Shown here: piece by piece, positions 1 through 6,545 of the stretch
How the letters are laid out: every line of letters starts with the position of its first letter
How positions within the stretch are numbered: the first letter of the stretch is position 1
Origin: JAKQIM01 sp029557965
GTDB lineage: Bacteria; Chloroflexota; Anaerolineae; Anaerolineales; UBA4823
Direction: 5' to 3'
Length of the DNA stretch: 64,000 nt
Assembly: GCA_035341015.1 (NCBI GenBank)
Contig: DAOQUL010000006.1
Location: forward strand, 1-64,000
Made by a program: the position numbers and the translations under genes
The notes under the pieces: generated by a model
The model's database searches: none
What the model was told of the DNA's origin: nothing
The model's input: the letters and a program-made list of their open reading frames with translations, nothing else

Positions 1-113
1 CCAACCGCTATCGCAGCCTGGCATCTCGCTTCGTGGATAACTTCAAAAAATTCGAAGACGTGTACACAGGTGAAGAGCTTAAAGTCATGTTGGAGGCTGG
101 CCCTCACATCTAA
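1..113 (+). CDS. pckA: Phosphoenolpyruvate carboxykinase (ATP), C-terminal end only, hybrid with element DNA
   Basis: Only the last 36 codons lie in the window; the gene enters from the left. The visible translation contains FVDNFKKFED and ends AGPHI before the TAA at 111-113. ATP-dependent PEP carboxykinases typically end in a NFKKF...AGPxx tail, which is the basis of the call. The enzyme converts oxaloacetate and ATP to PEP in gluconeogenesis. The tail is unusual: codons up to about position 55 are host sequence, while codons after it lie inside the integrated element. A second in-frame tail beginning with the same DNFKKFED and ending AGPKA lies at 10416-10487 and is probably the native end. 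The element therefore seems to repair the reading frame it interrupts. I am fairly sure of the family despite the short fragment. Confidence 0.75.
   Translation, partial: NRYRSLASRFVDNFKKFEDVYTGEELKVMLEAGPHI
36..67. repeat. Left attachment junction (attL)
   Basis: The 20-bp core at 36-55 is repeated exactly at 10416-10435. On the element side, four bases beyond the core, lies the palindrome GTGTACAC (60-67). The same octamer sits four bases outside the core on the element side of the right junction (10404-10411). Host sequence lies to the left of the core. Confidence 0.85.
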
Positions 114-182
114 CCCGATTGACCTAGCAAGCGCCCTTTTCGGGCAATCAATCAGGGTTGCACAAGTGGCGCTTGAAGTGTA

Positions 183-222
183 GCAAATGATCGGGCGGAG
201 TGATCCGCCCGGTTTGCTTTTT
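183..222 (+). terminator. Rho-independent terminator near the left end of the element
   Basis: A perfect 8-bp stem (192-199 with 204-211, loop GTGA) is extended by GCAAA/TTTGC pairing and followed by TTTGCTTTTTT. It ends the hybrid pckA transcript. In the circular form it would stand directly behind the serine recombinase, whose frame would then stop at 181-183. Another inverted repeat, CAAGCGCC/GGCGCTTG (128-135/168-175), lies between the pckA stop and this terminator. Confidence 0.85.
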
Positions 223-225
223 AAC

Positions 226-253
226 TTGACATCCCCTCTGTTTTGAGTAAAAT
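226..253 (+). promoter_or_regulatory. Sigma-70 type promoter of the tyrosine recombinase gene
   Basis: A consensus -35 box TTGACA (226-231) is followed after 16 bases by TAAAAT (248-253), about 55 bases upstream of the recombinase start. It follows the terminator directly, so the recombinase is transcribed independently of pckA. Confidence 0.7.
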
Positions 254-256
254 ATA

Positions 257-285
257 GGTACTTATTATTTATAGAAATAAGAACC
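257..285. promoter_or_regulatory. Inverted repeat in the recombinase leader, possible operator
   Basis: GGTACTTATT (257-266) and AATAAGAACC (276-285) form an inverted repeat with 9 of 10 matching positions and a 9-base centre, immediately downstream of the -10 box. Position and symmetry suit a repressor site over the start of transcription. The binding protein is unknown. Confidence 0.4.
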
Positions 286-308
286 ATAACAGAAAGTGAG
301 CGCAACCC

Positions 309-1352
309 ATGACAACCGACCTTATAACCCGCCCTTCAAGTGATACCCTGGTCCAAGCCGGGCAAGCAGCGAACCAAGCCGCGGCGCGCTATGTCTTCCA
401 GGATTACAGAGCACGCAAGGCGGCGAATACCATTACCCGGCAAGATGGCGACCTTGCCCGCTTCGCTGATTTCTTGACCGCGGCCGGCCTGACACCTGGC
501 GACCTGGCAAATAACCCTGAGGCATGGCGCGGTATCACGTGGGGATTGGTTGAAGGTTTCGCCCGCTGGCAATTGGGGCAAGGTTTCGCGGTTTCATCGG
601 TCAATGTGCGCTTGAGCACGGTCAAAACTTATGCAAAACTGGCGCTCAAGGCTGGCACGCTAGATACTGCCGAATATGCCATGATACGGGCCGTGGAAGG
701 ATACTCCCGCAAGGAAGGAAAGCGAATAAACGGGCAAAGGGAAGAAGCAGAGCTCCCAACCCGCAAAGGTAGCAAGAAGGCGGCGGCGGTTGTGCTCACC
801 ACAGAACAGGCGGCGGCGCTCAAAGCGCAACCAGAAACCCCCCAGGGGCGGCGGGATGCCCTGCTTATGGCCTTGCTTCTGGATCATGGCCTAAGGTGCG
901 GTGAAGTGGCCGGGTTGACCGTGACCGACTTTGACCTGAAAGCCGGCAAGCTCACCTTTTACCGCCCAAAGGTAGACAAGACCCAAACCCACAAGCTCAC
1001 CGCTGACACCCTGAGAGCGGCCCGCGCTTACTTCGAGCAGGACGCGCCCGCGATTGGGGGCTTGTGGCGTATGAGCGCAAGCAAGCAGCAAGGCAAAGCG
1101 GCGGCGGGTACATTGACCGGGCCGGGCATGAGTGAGCGGGCAATCACTAAGCGGGTGTGCCACTTGGGGCGTGCCGTGGGGGTGGAAGGATTGAGCGCCC
1201 ATGATTGCCGGCACTATTGGGCAACCCAGGCGGCGCGCAATGGTACGCCTATTGATAGACTCATGGACGCGGGCGGATGGTCTTCACCCGCAATGCCCCT
1301 GCGCTATGTAGAAGCGGCGGCGGTGGCTAATCAAGGGGTAAAACTAGAGTAA
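309..1352 (+). CDS. Tyrosine recombinase (phage integrase family)
   Basis: A 347-residue XerC/D-like site-specific recombinase. An N-terminal SAM-like core-binding region (about 25-135) is followed by the catalytic domain (about 160-345). Visible catalytic positions are Arg196 in DHGLRCGE, a Lys near 221-224, H298-x-x-R301 in HDCRHYWAT, Trp324 in GGW (in the place of the second His) and the nucleophile Tyr333 in LRYVE. A basic linker (RKGSKK, about 152-157) joins the domains. The gene has its own promoter and sits beside the left attachment junction. Because a large serine recombinase with a symmetric candidate attP is also present, this enzyme may not be the integrase; it could resolve element multimers instead. 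The SD (AAAGTGAG) is weak but the start is the first in-frame ATG. Confidence 0.9.
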   Translation: MTTDLITRPSSDTLVQAGQAANQAAARYVFQDYRARKAANTITRQDGDLARFADFLTAAGLTPGDLANNPEAWRGITWGLVEGFARWQLGQGFAVSSVNVRLSTVKTYAKLALKAGTLDTAEYAMIRAVEGYSRKEGKRINGQREEAELPTRKGSKKAAAVVLTTEQAAALKAQPETPQGRRDALLMALLLDHGLRCGEVAGLTVTDFDLKAGKLTFYRPKVDKTQTHKLTADTLRAARAYFEQDAPAIGGLWRMSASKQQGKAAAGTLTGPGMSERAITKRVCHLGRAVGVEGLSAHDCRHYWATQAARNGTPIDRLMDAGGWSSPAMPLRYVEAAAVANQGVKLE

Positions 1353-1358
1353 AATTAA

Positions 1359-1390
1359 ACCGCCGGCGATGCTTGAGACATCCCGGCGGT
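1359..1390 (+). terminator. Strong hairpin after the tyrosine recombinase gene, without T-run
   Basis: ACCGCCGG-c-GATG (1359-1371) pairs with CATC-CCGGCGGT (1379-1390), a 12-bp stem with one bulge and a 7-base loop, 6 bases after the recombinase stop. No U-rich tail follows, so it may be an RNA end stabiliser or a Rho-type pause rather than an intrinsic terminator. Confidence 0.4.
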
Positions 1391-1470
1391 ATCACCAAGC
1401 CGATATAGGCGGCCTGGCAGAGCAGATTATAACACGCTCCCCAGGCGGAAAACAGAAGGGAGCATAAGCG

Positions 1471-2130
1471 ATGGATAGAATAGACTTAAGAAGGTGGGAG
1501 CTTGCCAAGCAATGGGAGATAAGCATCAAGGATGATCCGGCAAAGGATATATTTTATTGGTTGCTGGATTTAGATTTTATGCCAATATATGCGGAAACGC
1601 TTGTCTCAGATAAAAGCTCCAATTTTTATTGGATTGATATCCCATTACACGAACCCGATTTTTATAATGTAGGGTGGTCTGACCTGGAAGCAGCAATAAA
1701 GATTATCCCGCATGGAAATAACTGTGATGTTGTGGGATACTCGCGCGGTCAGTCTAAATTGCTGGAAGCGATAGGGGTAGCAATTACTGAGAAAATCAGA
1801 GCATTTGAGCACCCCCGCAAGATGACACAACAAGATTTAGCGCACTCTCGCGCTGCTGCTTATTTGCCCGGCTTGATGGGGGGGCAAACGGGCGGGCCGG
1901 CAGAGCGGGAAAAGCCGTGGGAATTGATACCTGAGCACTATTGGGATAGATTGGCTGTAGAAATGTGGTGCAATGGTCACAAGGCTAAAGAAATAGCGCC
2001 AAAGGTGGGGGTATCGGCAGAAGCGGTTACAAATAGATTGAGTGAACTAAGGAAATTTTACCCTGAGGCTGGCATACCAACCCACGAGGAAAGGCGGCGG
2101 AAATTCATGATACGGGATGATATACGATGA
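1471..2130 (+). CDS. Unknown protein with C-terminal helix-turn-helix
   Basis: A 219-residue protein of unknown function. The first 130 residues are rich in aromatic and acidic residues and match no family I recognise. The last 70 residues contain YWDRLAVEMWCNGHKAKEIA followed by VGVSAEAVTNRLSELRK, which reads as a helix-turn-helix like sigma-factor region 4 or phage regulators. DNA binding is therefore likely. A good SD (GAAGGGAG) precedes the ATG, and an intrinsic terminator follows the stop. It is transcribed away from the recombinase. The A+T-rich first half differs in composition from the G+C-rich genes around it, which suggests a separate origin within the element. Confidence 0.7.
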   Translation: MDRIDLRRWELAKQWEISIKDDPAKDIFYWLLDLDFMPIYAETLVSDKSSNFYWIDIPLHEPDFYNVGWSDLEAAIKIIPHGNNCDVVGYSRGQSKLLEAIGVAITEKIRAFEHPRKMTQQDLAHSRAAAYLPGLMGGQTGGPAEREKPWELIPEHYWDRLAVEMWCNGHKAKEIAPKVGVSAEAVTNRLSELRKFYPEAGIPTHEERRRKFMIRDDIR

Positions 2131-2162
2131 TATTTACCACGTGATACCCCCCAAGCTATTAT

Positions 2163-2199
2163 AGACGGCGATGATAGATATCGCCGTCTTTTATTTTTT
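2163..2199 (+). terminator. Intrinsic terminator
   Basis: A perfect 10-bp stem AGACGGCGAT/ATCGCCGTCT (2163-2172, 2180-2189) with a 7-base loop is followed by TTTATTTTTT. It ends the preceding HTH gene. The SD of the next gene begins directly after the T-run. Confidence 0.9.
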
Positions 2200-2211
2200 G
2201 GAGGTGAAACG

Positions 2212-2406
2212 ATGGTAGTAAGAATGCAAATCACATTCGAGCAGGCGGAATATACCGCCCTGGCACGTTTGGCGGTTGGTGATCTGCGCGCTATTCCAGA
2301 CCAAGCGCGCTTTATCATCCGTGAAGAGCTCACCCGCCGCGGCCTACTCACCCAGGAAGCGCCCGCGATCCAGCCCCAAGAACACCCCCAGGCGGTGACG
2401 GCATGA
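2212..2406 (+). CDS. Small element protein, possible ribbon-helix-helix type
   Basis: A 64-residue protein. The core (about residues 8-46) has alternating helices in QAEYTALARLAVGDLR and IPDQARFIIREELTRRGLL, reminiscent of small helical or ribbon-helix-helix-like proteins common in phage and plasmid regions. The last 15 residues are Pro/Gln-rich. The SD GGAGGTG is strong and 6 bases from the ATG. The stop overlaps the next start as ATGA, implying translational coupling. Function is unknown; a regulatory role is only a guess from size and position. Confidence 0.6.
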   Translation: MVVRMQITFEQAEYTALARLAVGDLRAIPDQARFIIREELTRRGLLTQEAPAIQPQEHPQAVTA

Positions 2407-2567
2407 CAACGCCCGCCACAACCCCCACCACAAGCGATTTAATCATTGAGATTTTACGACAGGCAGCGGCCCGCGGGCGCGACCTGCGCACATCCGCACA
2501 ACAGCAGCAGCAGAGCGACCCAGGCACGGCAGAGGGCGCGCAAGCATCCGAATCCAAACAAGAATGA
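2403..2567 (+). CDS. Small unknown protein, low complexity
   Basis: A 54-residue frame starts in an ATGA overlap with the previous gene. It begins with a Thr/Pro-rich stretch, contains one likely helix (SDLIIEILRQAAARGRDL) and ends in Gln/Ser/Glu-rich sequence. It has no recognised family. Support comes from the coupled start, from codon use like its neighbours and from the fit of its stop to the next intergenic structure. It may be co-translated with the 64-residue protein. Confidence 0.45.
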   Translation: MTTPATTPTTSDLIIEILRQAAARGRDLRTSAQQQQQSDPGTAEGAQASESKQE

Positions 2568-2582
2568 TTATCCCCCCGCCAC

Positions 2583-2609
2583 AAAAAAACCGCCCGTGGG
2601 CACGGGCGG
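2583..2609 (-). terminator. Minus-strand intrinsic terminator in front of the replication genes
   Basis: CCGCCCGT/ACGGGCGG (8 bp, loop GGGC) is preceded on the plus strand by seven A residues (2583-2589). Read on the minus strand, this is a G+C-rich hairpin with a T7 tail, a textbook terminator. No minus-strand protein gene lies nearby, so it suggests a short antisense transcript from the leader of the gene at 2638. On the plus strand there is no T-run. Confidence 0.6.
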
Positions 2610-2617
2610 CGGCGGTG

Positions 2618-2637
2618 GGTAGCAGCGAGGTGCTACC
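2618..2637 (+). promoter_or_regulatory. Hairpin presenting the Shine-Dalgarno sequence of the 2638 gene
   Basis: GGTAGCA (2618-2624) pairs with TGCTACC (2631-2637). The 6-base loop GCGAGG holds the only plausible SD for the GTG start at 2638, which follows the stem directly. Such an arrangement is typical of translational control. A minus-strand RNA ending at 2583 would carry the complementary loop. Confidence 0.5.
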
Positions 2638-2913
2638 GTGAATAGAATTTTACTACACAAAACCAAACAATACGAGAGGGCGCTCAATCTGAAACCCTCT
2701 GACTTCGAATACCGGGGGCGATTATTCCGGCGGGATGGCCGGCAGGTGAAGCACATCCAAACAAGGTATATCTTTATTTGGGGCTTCCCCTGGCGGGTGG
2801 CAAAGGCGGTCATCTTCGAGCGGTTGGACAATCAAGGATACCAATATAACCGTAATTGGGCAACCGATGTTATCAAGCTTGCGGCTTATCGGGCGATTGG
2901 ATGGCAGCAATGA
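2638..2913 (+). CDS. Small unknown protein upstream of the RepA-like helicase
   Basis: A 91-residue basic protein with a GTG start and no recognised family. It is rich in Arg, Lys and aromatic residues (FEYRGRLFRRDGRQVKHIQ, YIFIWGFPWRVAK), suggesting a small compact, possibly nucleic-acid-binding, fold. The start is fixed by the SD in the loop of the hairpin just upstream. The stop TGA (2911-2913) overlaps the helicase ATG (2910) as ATGA, so the two are probably coupled. It could be a regulator or accessory factor of replication; this rests only on position. Confidence 0.6.
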   Translation: MNRILLHKTKQYERALNLKPSDFEYRGRLFRRDGRQVKHIQTRYIFIWGFPWRVAKAVIFERLDNQGYQYNRNWATDVIKLAAYRAIGWQQ

Positions 2914-4043
2914 AGAGCGACCTTTACCCGGCAATCCTGGCAAAGTTGGACCCGGCAGAGGTGAATCGTTTGCTTGATGATCTGCCAGAGCATGAGCAAA
3001 GGGAAATCAAAGCGGCGATTAAGGATTATTTGCCCGATTGTGACCTTGCCGCGATGGTTGCGGGAGCTCAGAGCGACCGCTTCACACTTCACACAGCAGC
3101 AGAGGCACTACAACCCCAACCACCTATAGATTGGATCATTGAACCGCTTTATTCGGCGGGTAGTGTTGGGGTGATGTTTGGCGAACCTGGAAGCAAGAAG
3201 ACCTATTCGGCAATGGCTCAAGCCGTTTGTGTTGCTTGCGGGCTGGATTGGTTGACCTTCAAGACAAAACAATCCCCTGTATTGATTGTCGATGAAGAGA
3301 GCGGTAAGCGGCGAATGGCGCGGCGGTTGGGTGATGTGATGCGCGGATACCAGGCGGATGATACAACCCCGATTAGTTATACAACCCTCGAGGCTTTTGA
3401 TTTTCGCTCCCCCGATGATCTGAACACGCTTGACGTGCTCATGCACCAAACGGCGGCCCGGTTTGTCATCATTGACGCCCTCGCGGATGTTGTACCAGGT
3501 GCGGATGAAAACACGGTCAAGGATATACAGCCAGTTTTTGTGAACCTGCGCCGGCTGGCGGATCTCCATCAAGCAGCGATTATCTTAATTCACCATGCCG
3601 GCAAGAACGGCGGGTATCGCGGTACATCTGCGATTAAGGGCGCGGTTGACCTGCTAATCAAGGTGGAAAGTCAAGACAAATCACCTGATATTCACTTCAA
3701 AACAGAAAAAAACCGGGACGGTGAACCAATGGCATTTTCAGCGGTCATTACCTTTGACCCGGTTTTCTGGAAGGTTGGATTTTCCCCAAGCTCGAACCAA
3801 CCCCAAGCCGCGCCAATGGGCAAGGGACAAAGGTTTGTTTTATCCTATCTTTCCCGCACTGGACAAACCGCGGTGAAAGACATCATGAGTCACGCGGATA
3901 TATGTACGCCCAACACTGCGCGGCAAGCCGTCTATAACCTGGCTGATTCCGGTTATCTCATGCGGGTAAACAGTGGCAAACAAGGTGAAGATGCTATCTA
4001 TGATCTTACCGACAAGGGCAAAATTACAGCAGCGACCTTGTAA
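2910..4043 (+). CDS. RepA-like hexameric helicase / AAA ATPase
   Basis: A 377-residue P-loop ATPase of the RepA/RecA-like (AAA_25) type used by plasmids and phages for replication. The N-terminal 70 residues are acidic and helical. The ATPase core runs from about 75 to 270 with Walker A GEPGSKKT, a second acidic strand VLIVDEESG, Walker B FVIIDAL, a sensor strand IILIHHAGK and the typical RGTSAIKGAVD loop. The last 75 residues form a winged helix (VKDIMSHADICTPNTARQAV...). I chose the ATG at 2910, which overlaps the upstream stop; an in-frame ATG at 2901 is an alternative. Upstream control and the downstream primase make this the replication module. Confidence 0.85.
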   Translation: MKSDLYPAILAKLDPAEVNRLLDDLPEHEQREIKAAIKDYLPDCDLAAMVAGAQSDRFTLHTAAEALQPQPPIDWIIEPLYSAGSVGVMFGEPGSKKTYSAMAQAVCVACGLDWLTFKTKQSPVLIVDEESGKRRMARRLGDVMRGYQADDTTPISYTTLEAFDFRSPDDLNTLDVLMHQTAARFVIIDALADVVPGADENTVKDIQPVFVNLRRLADLHQAAIILIHHAGKNGGYRGTSAIKGAVDLLIKVESQDKSPDIHFKTEKNRDGEPMAFSAVITFDPVFWKVGFSPSSNQPQAAPMGKGQRFVLSYLSRTGQTAVKDIMSHADICTPNTARQAVYNLADSGYLMRVNSGKQGEDAIYDLTDKGKITAATL

Positions 4044-4141
4044 GTTGTATTGTATATTGTCATCCCCTTAAGAAAAGGGGGGATGACAATACAACTTACT
4101 TGTAAAAAATGACAATGAAATGACAACCATTTACAACTTAC
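4042..4141. repeat. Inverted and direct repeats between helicase and primase, candidate origin
   Basis: A 12-bp inverted repeat (4042-4053 with 4086-4097) encloses a further stem TTGTCATCCCCTT/AAGGGG..ATGACAA. Direct copies of ATGACAA (4083, 4109, 4120) and of ACAACTTAC (4091-4099, 4133-4141) follow in an A+T-rich stretch. Iteron-like repeats between rep genes often mark origins or Rep-binding sites. The hairpin has no T-run and could also be an attenuator. Confidence 0.45.
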
Positions 4142-4154
4142 AACAGGATTGAGA

Positions 4155-5174
4155 ATGGATGCCCAAACCCTTAACCGCTCTTATGATCTTCTCTCTTTGG
4201 TTGAAAGAGACTCCACCCTTCGCAAATCGGGCGGGTGGTACATTGGCCCTTGCCCGCTTTGTGGTGGGGTTGACCGTTTCAACCTGAAGCAAACCGGGGA
4301 GGGTTGGCGGTGGTATTGTCGCGGGTGTGGTGATGGCAAGTATCACACACCCATTGATTTTGTCATGGCACGGGAGCGGGTTGATTTTCGCGGCGCTCTT
4401 GCCTGGTTGGGTGGGGGCGCTCCCCAGGTGTACCACGCGCCCGCGGTGAGCACACCACAAAGGCGGGATGATCCTATCCCGCCCGCACCCTGGCAGGGAC
4501 GCGGCGCGGCATACGTCAATCAATGCGCTTCTTTCTTGTGGGGCAGTGCGGGCGCTGCTGCGCTTGCCTGGCTACATGGGCGCGGCCTGAGTGATGATAC
4601 CATCCATGCGGCGCGGTTGGGATACAACCCAGGCGGGTATTATGACGCGCCCGGCGCGTGGGGGATGGCTGAAAAGGTTTGGTTGGCGCGTGGAATTACC
4701 ATCCCATGTATTTTTGAGAATGAGCTCTATTACATCAAAACACGGCAGTTATCAGGTGATCCAAAGTACATCAAAGTAGAAGGTAGCAAACCGGGTATCT
4801 TTGGCGGTGATGATCTGCGCGGCCGGCGATTGGCTGTATTCTGTGAGGGTGAATTGGACGCGCTTCTTCTTCATCAAGCCGCGGGCGACCTGGCAGCGGT
4901 GGCGACATTGGGAAGTGCCACAGATGACGCCGCGGCGCTTGATATGGCCTTATGGGGTGAGTGCTTTATTTGGCCGGGTGTGATCTTTGCAGTTTACGAC
5001 AATGACCCCCCAGGCATTAAGGGGGCGCGCAAGCTTGCGGCATTCTCGCGGCGGGTGAAGGTGGTATCACTGCCAGAGCTCCCAGGTGTCAAGGATATTA
5101 CCGATTATCACCTTGCGGGCGGTGATCTTCGGGCGTGGTTGGCCCGCACATTGGAGGAATTGGAATGCAGATAA
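4155..5174 (+). CDS. Primase with CHC2-type zinc finger and Toprim domain
   Basis: A 339-residue plasmid/phage-type DNA primase. The N-terminal zinc-binding domain shows CPLCGG and WYCRGCG (about 33-65), the CHC2-like DNA contact of DnaG-type primases. The Toprim domain (about 215-310) shows the acidic motifs CEGELDALLL and VYDNDPPG. It should synthesise primers for the RepA-like helicase encoded just upstream. The ATG at 4155 follows AGGATTGAG at good spacing; a TTG at 4149 is an alternative. The gene overlaps the next start by 10 bases. Confidence 0.85.
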   Translation: MDAQTLNRSYDLLSLVERDSTLRKSGGWYIGPCPLCGGVDRFNLKQTGEGWRWYCRGCGDGKYHTPIDFVMARERVDFRGALAWLGGGAPQVYHAPAVSTPQRRDDPIPPAPWQGRGAAYVNQCASFLWGSAGAAALAWLHGRGLSDDTIHAARLGYNPGGYYDAPGAWGMAEKVWLARGITIPCIFENELYYIKTRQLSGDPKYIKVEGSKPGIFGGDDLRGRRLAVFCEGELDALLLHQAAGDLAAVATLGSATDDAAALDMALWGECFIWPGVIFAVYDNDPPGIKGARKLAAFSRRVKVVSLPELPGVKDITDYHLAGGDLRAWLARTLEELECR

Positions 5175-5551
5175 ATTCAGAAAATCTTACCCGAAAACAA
5201 GCGCGGGCGGTTGCTGCGCTGCTTGCCCACCGCACAATCGAAGACGCGGCGCGGGCGGTGGGTGTCAATCCCCGCACAATCTACGCATGGCTGGATTTAG
5301 CCGCATTCAGAGCGGCGCTTAATCAAGCGGAATCGGCGGTAATTCGTGATGCTTTGCGGGCCGTGGTGGGTGACTTGCAATCGAACTTTGAAACCATGCG
5401 GGCCATTCGCGATGGTGACGCGCCCGAAACCGTAAAACTCCAGGCAGCAAAGGCGCTCGACGCGTCACTGCTGCGATGGAGAGAATTAGAAACGCTCGAA
5501 GAGCGAATCACAAGACTCGAAGAAAGGATAAACAGCAATGAACGCAAATAG
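5165..5551 (+). CDS. Helix-turn-helix protein, phBC6A51-like
   Basis: A 128-residue protein. Residues about 8-45 contain LTRKQARAVAALLAHRTIEDAARAVGVNPRTIYAWL (split here for length: start LTRKQARAVA, end NPRTIYAWL), a clear helix-turn-helix like the phBC6A51 family and terminase small subunits. The rest is helical, ending in a coiled coil (LETLEERITRLEERIN). The ATG at 5165 has GGAGGAATT as SD and overlaps the primase 3' end; it overlaps the next gene by 14 bases. It binds DNA, perhaps for replication or packaging. Without a terminase large subunit the packaging role has no support here. Confidence 0.65.
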   Translation: MQINSENLTRKQARAVAALLAHRTIEDAARAVGVNPRTIYAWLDLAAFRAALNQAESAVIRDALRAVVGDLQSNFETMRAIRDGDAPETVKLQAAKALDASLLRWRELETLEERITRLEERINSNERK

Positions 5552-5978
5552 TAACGTAGTAAACCAGCATCTTGGATACAACCCACGGGAGAAAGTGAAG
5601 CAATTAGGTGAGCAGCTAGTCAGGCTGCGCGCCGAACGCGACGCCCGCGCCGAAACCGAACGGCAAGAGCTTGCAGAGGCAAGCGCCCGCGGGGCGGCAG
5701 TATCCACGCTTCAAGAGAAATGGGATAACTGGAGGGGTGTCAATGCCCGCGCGATTGAGCTTGCAGAAAATGAGCTCAAGACGGTAACGGCGCAACTTCA
5801 GAATGTCCAAGCCCGTGAGCAGGCAGAACGGGGTAAGGCTGAAGGTGAGCTCAAGGAAAAAGCCCTCATGGCCTGGCAGACAAACGGCGGTGATCCTGGA
5901 GAGTTTGAAGCGCGCTGGCCTGCGCTGCGGGGTGCGCTGCTCGAAAAGAAAACCCTTGAGACGTTATCCAGAATGTGA
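5538..5978 (+). CDS. Coiled-coil protein of unknown function
   Basis: A 146-residue protein, almost wholly helical. Two long charged coiled-coil stretches (about 17-60 and 70-115) are rich in Glu, Arg, Lys and Ala with heptad-like spacing. The C-terminus has a compact motif GDPGEFEARWPALRGALLEKK. No family is recognised. It overlaps the upstream HTH gene by 14 bases, and the next gene starts within 10 bases, so it belongs to the primase-HTH transcription unit. It may be a structural partner of the HTH protein. Confidence 0.6.
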   Translation: MNANSNVVNQHLGYNPREKVKQLGEQLVRLRAERDARAETERQELAEASARGAAVSTLQEKWDNWRGVNARAIELAENELKTVTAQLQNVQAREQAERGKAEGELKEKALMAWQTNGGDPGEFEARWPALRGALLEKKTLETLSRM

Positions 5979-5985
5979 GGCAACT

Positions 5986-6210
5986 ATGGCAACCATCAAA
6001 AAACGCCTTGAAGACTTGGAACGCCGCGCGCCGGCAGAACCCCAAACCGGTCACACCCTGGAAGCCTGGCGCAAAGCACGCGCCGCGGGCCTATGTTGTG
6101 ATCCTGAGACGGGCGCGGCGGTCACATTCGCAGAACTCCAGGCACACCACCCAGAGCAGGCGCGGCGATTGCTGGAAGTAGAAGAAGCCCTACAGATGCA
6201 AACCGATTGA
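5986..6210 (+). CDS. Small unknown protein
   Basis: A 74-residue protein starting MATIKKRLEDLERR, a short basic/acidic coiled coil, followed by HTLEAWRKARAAGLCCDPET and a helical C-terminus. No family is recognised. The ATG is preceded by TGAGG, where the TGA is the stop of the previous gene, at 5-base spacing. The frame stays open upstream of 5986, but that part lies inside the previous gene and lacks an SD. Confidence 0.55.
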   Translation: MATIKKRLEDLERRAPAEPQTGHTLEAWRKARAAGLCCDPETGAAVTFAELQAHHPEQARRLLEVEEALQMQTD

Positions 6211-6211
6211 A

Positions 6212-6261
6212 GGTTTGCGCAAACCACCCGCCCGAACTTAAGAGTTAGATTCGGGCGGGTG
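6212..6261. terminator. Palindrome and 12-bp hairpin after the primase unit
   Basis: A perfect 14-bp palindrome GGTTTGCGCAAACC (6212-6225) starts two bases after the stop. It touches a perfect 12-bp stem CACCCGCCCGAA/TTCGGGCGGGTG (6225-6236, 6250-6261) with a 13-base loop. No T-run follows, so termination may be partial. The palindrome could also be an operator for the gene that starts at 6318. Confidence 0.5.
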
Positions 6262-6317
6262 TACCAGAACCTTACAAACCAAATAGAGCACAAAAGCACG
6301 GCGAAAGGTGTAAAATT

Positions 6318-6533
6318 ATGAGCATGACACCTTTGGGCGATTGGCTGACATCGAAGGAAGCAGCAGAGTTAACCGGGTACAACATCCAGCATATCAGACG
6401 ACTGGCGCGGGCCGGCAAGGTAAAGACTCAGAAATTCGGTGATATCTGGATGATTGGCCGGGTTTCGCTGCTGACTTACTTGGAAGAAGAAGGAATCGCA
6501 CCTGAGTTAAGGCGCAAGAAATCTAAACCATGA
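6318..6533 (+). CDS. Excisionase-like HTH protein
   Basis: A 71-residue winged-helix protein of the MerR/Xis-like helix-turn-helix_17 type. WLTSKEAAELTGYNIQHIRR is the recognition region, followed by LARAGKVKTQKFGDIWMIGR, the typical wing (G-K-V/I...G..W.I.). Such proteins act as excisionases (recombination directionality factors) or small repressors in integrated elements. Here it could assist either recombinase or regulate the adjacent RNA or membrane-protein unit. No strong SD is visible. The stop TGA forms part of the extended -10 box of the next transcript. Confidence 0.75.
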   Translation: MSMTPLGDWLTSKEAAELTGYNIQHIRRLARAGKVKTQKFGDIWMIGRVSLLTYLEEEGIAPELRRKKSKP

Positions 6534-6539
6534 TATAAT
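6531..6539 (+). promoter_or_regulatory. Extended -10 promoter element
   Basis: TGA-TATAAT: a perfect -10 box (6534-6539) with the TG of an extended -10 formed by the stop codon of the excisionase-like gene. No good -35 is seen. Transcription would start near 6546, at the head of a gene-free stretch that ends in a terminator. Confidence 0.55.
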
Positions 6540-6545
6540 CACTTG

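Noticed and set aside
2583..2609. Hairpin as terminator of the plus-strand small genes
   Set aside because: On the plus strand there is no T-run; the T-run belongs to the minus strand.
5165..5551. Terminase small subunit
   Set aside because: The helix-turn-helix fits that group as well as replication regulators, but no large subunit or other packaging gene is present.
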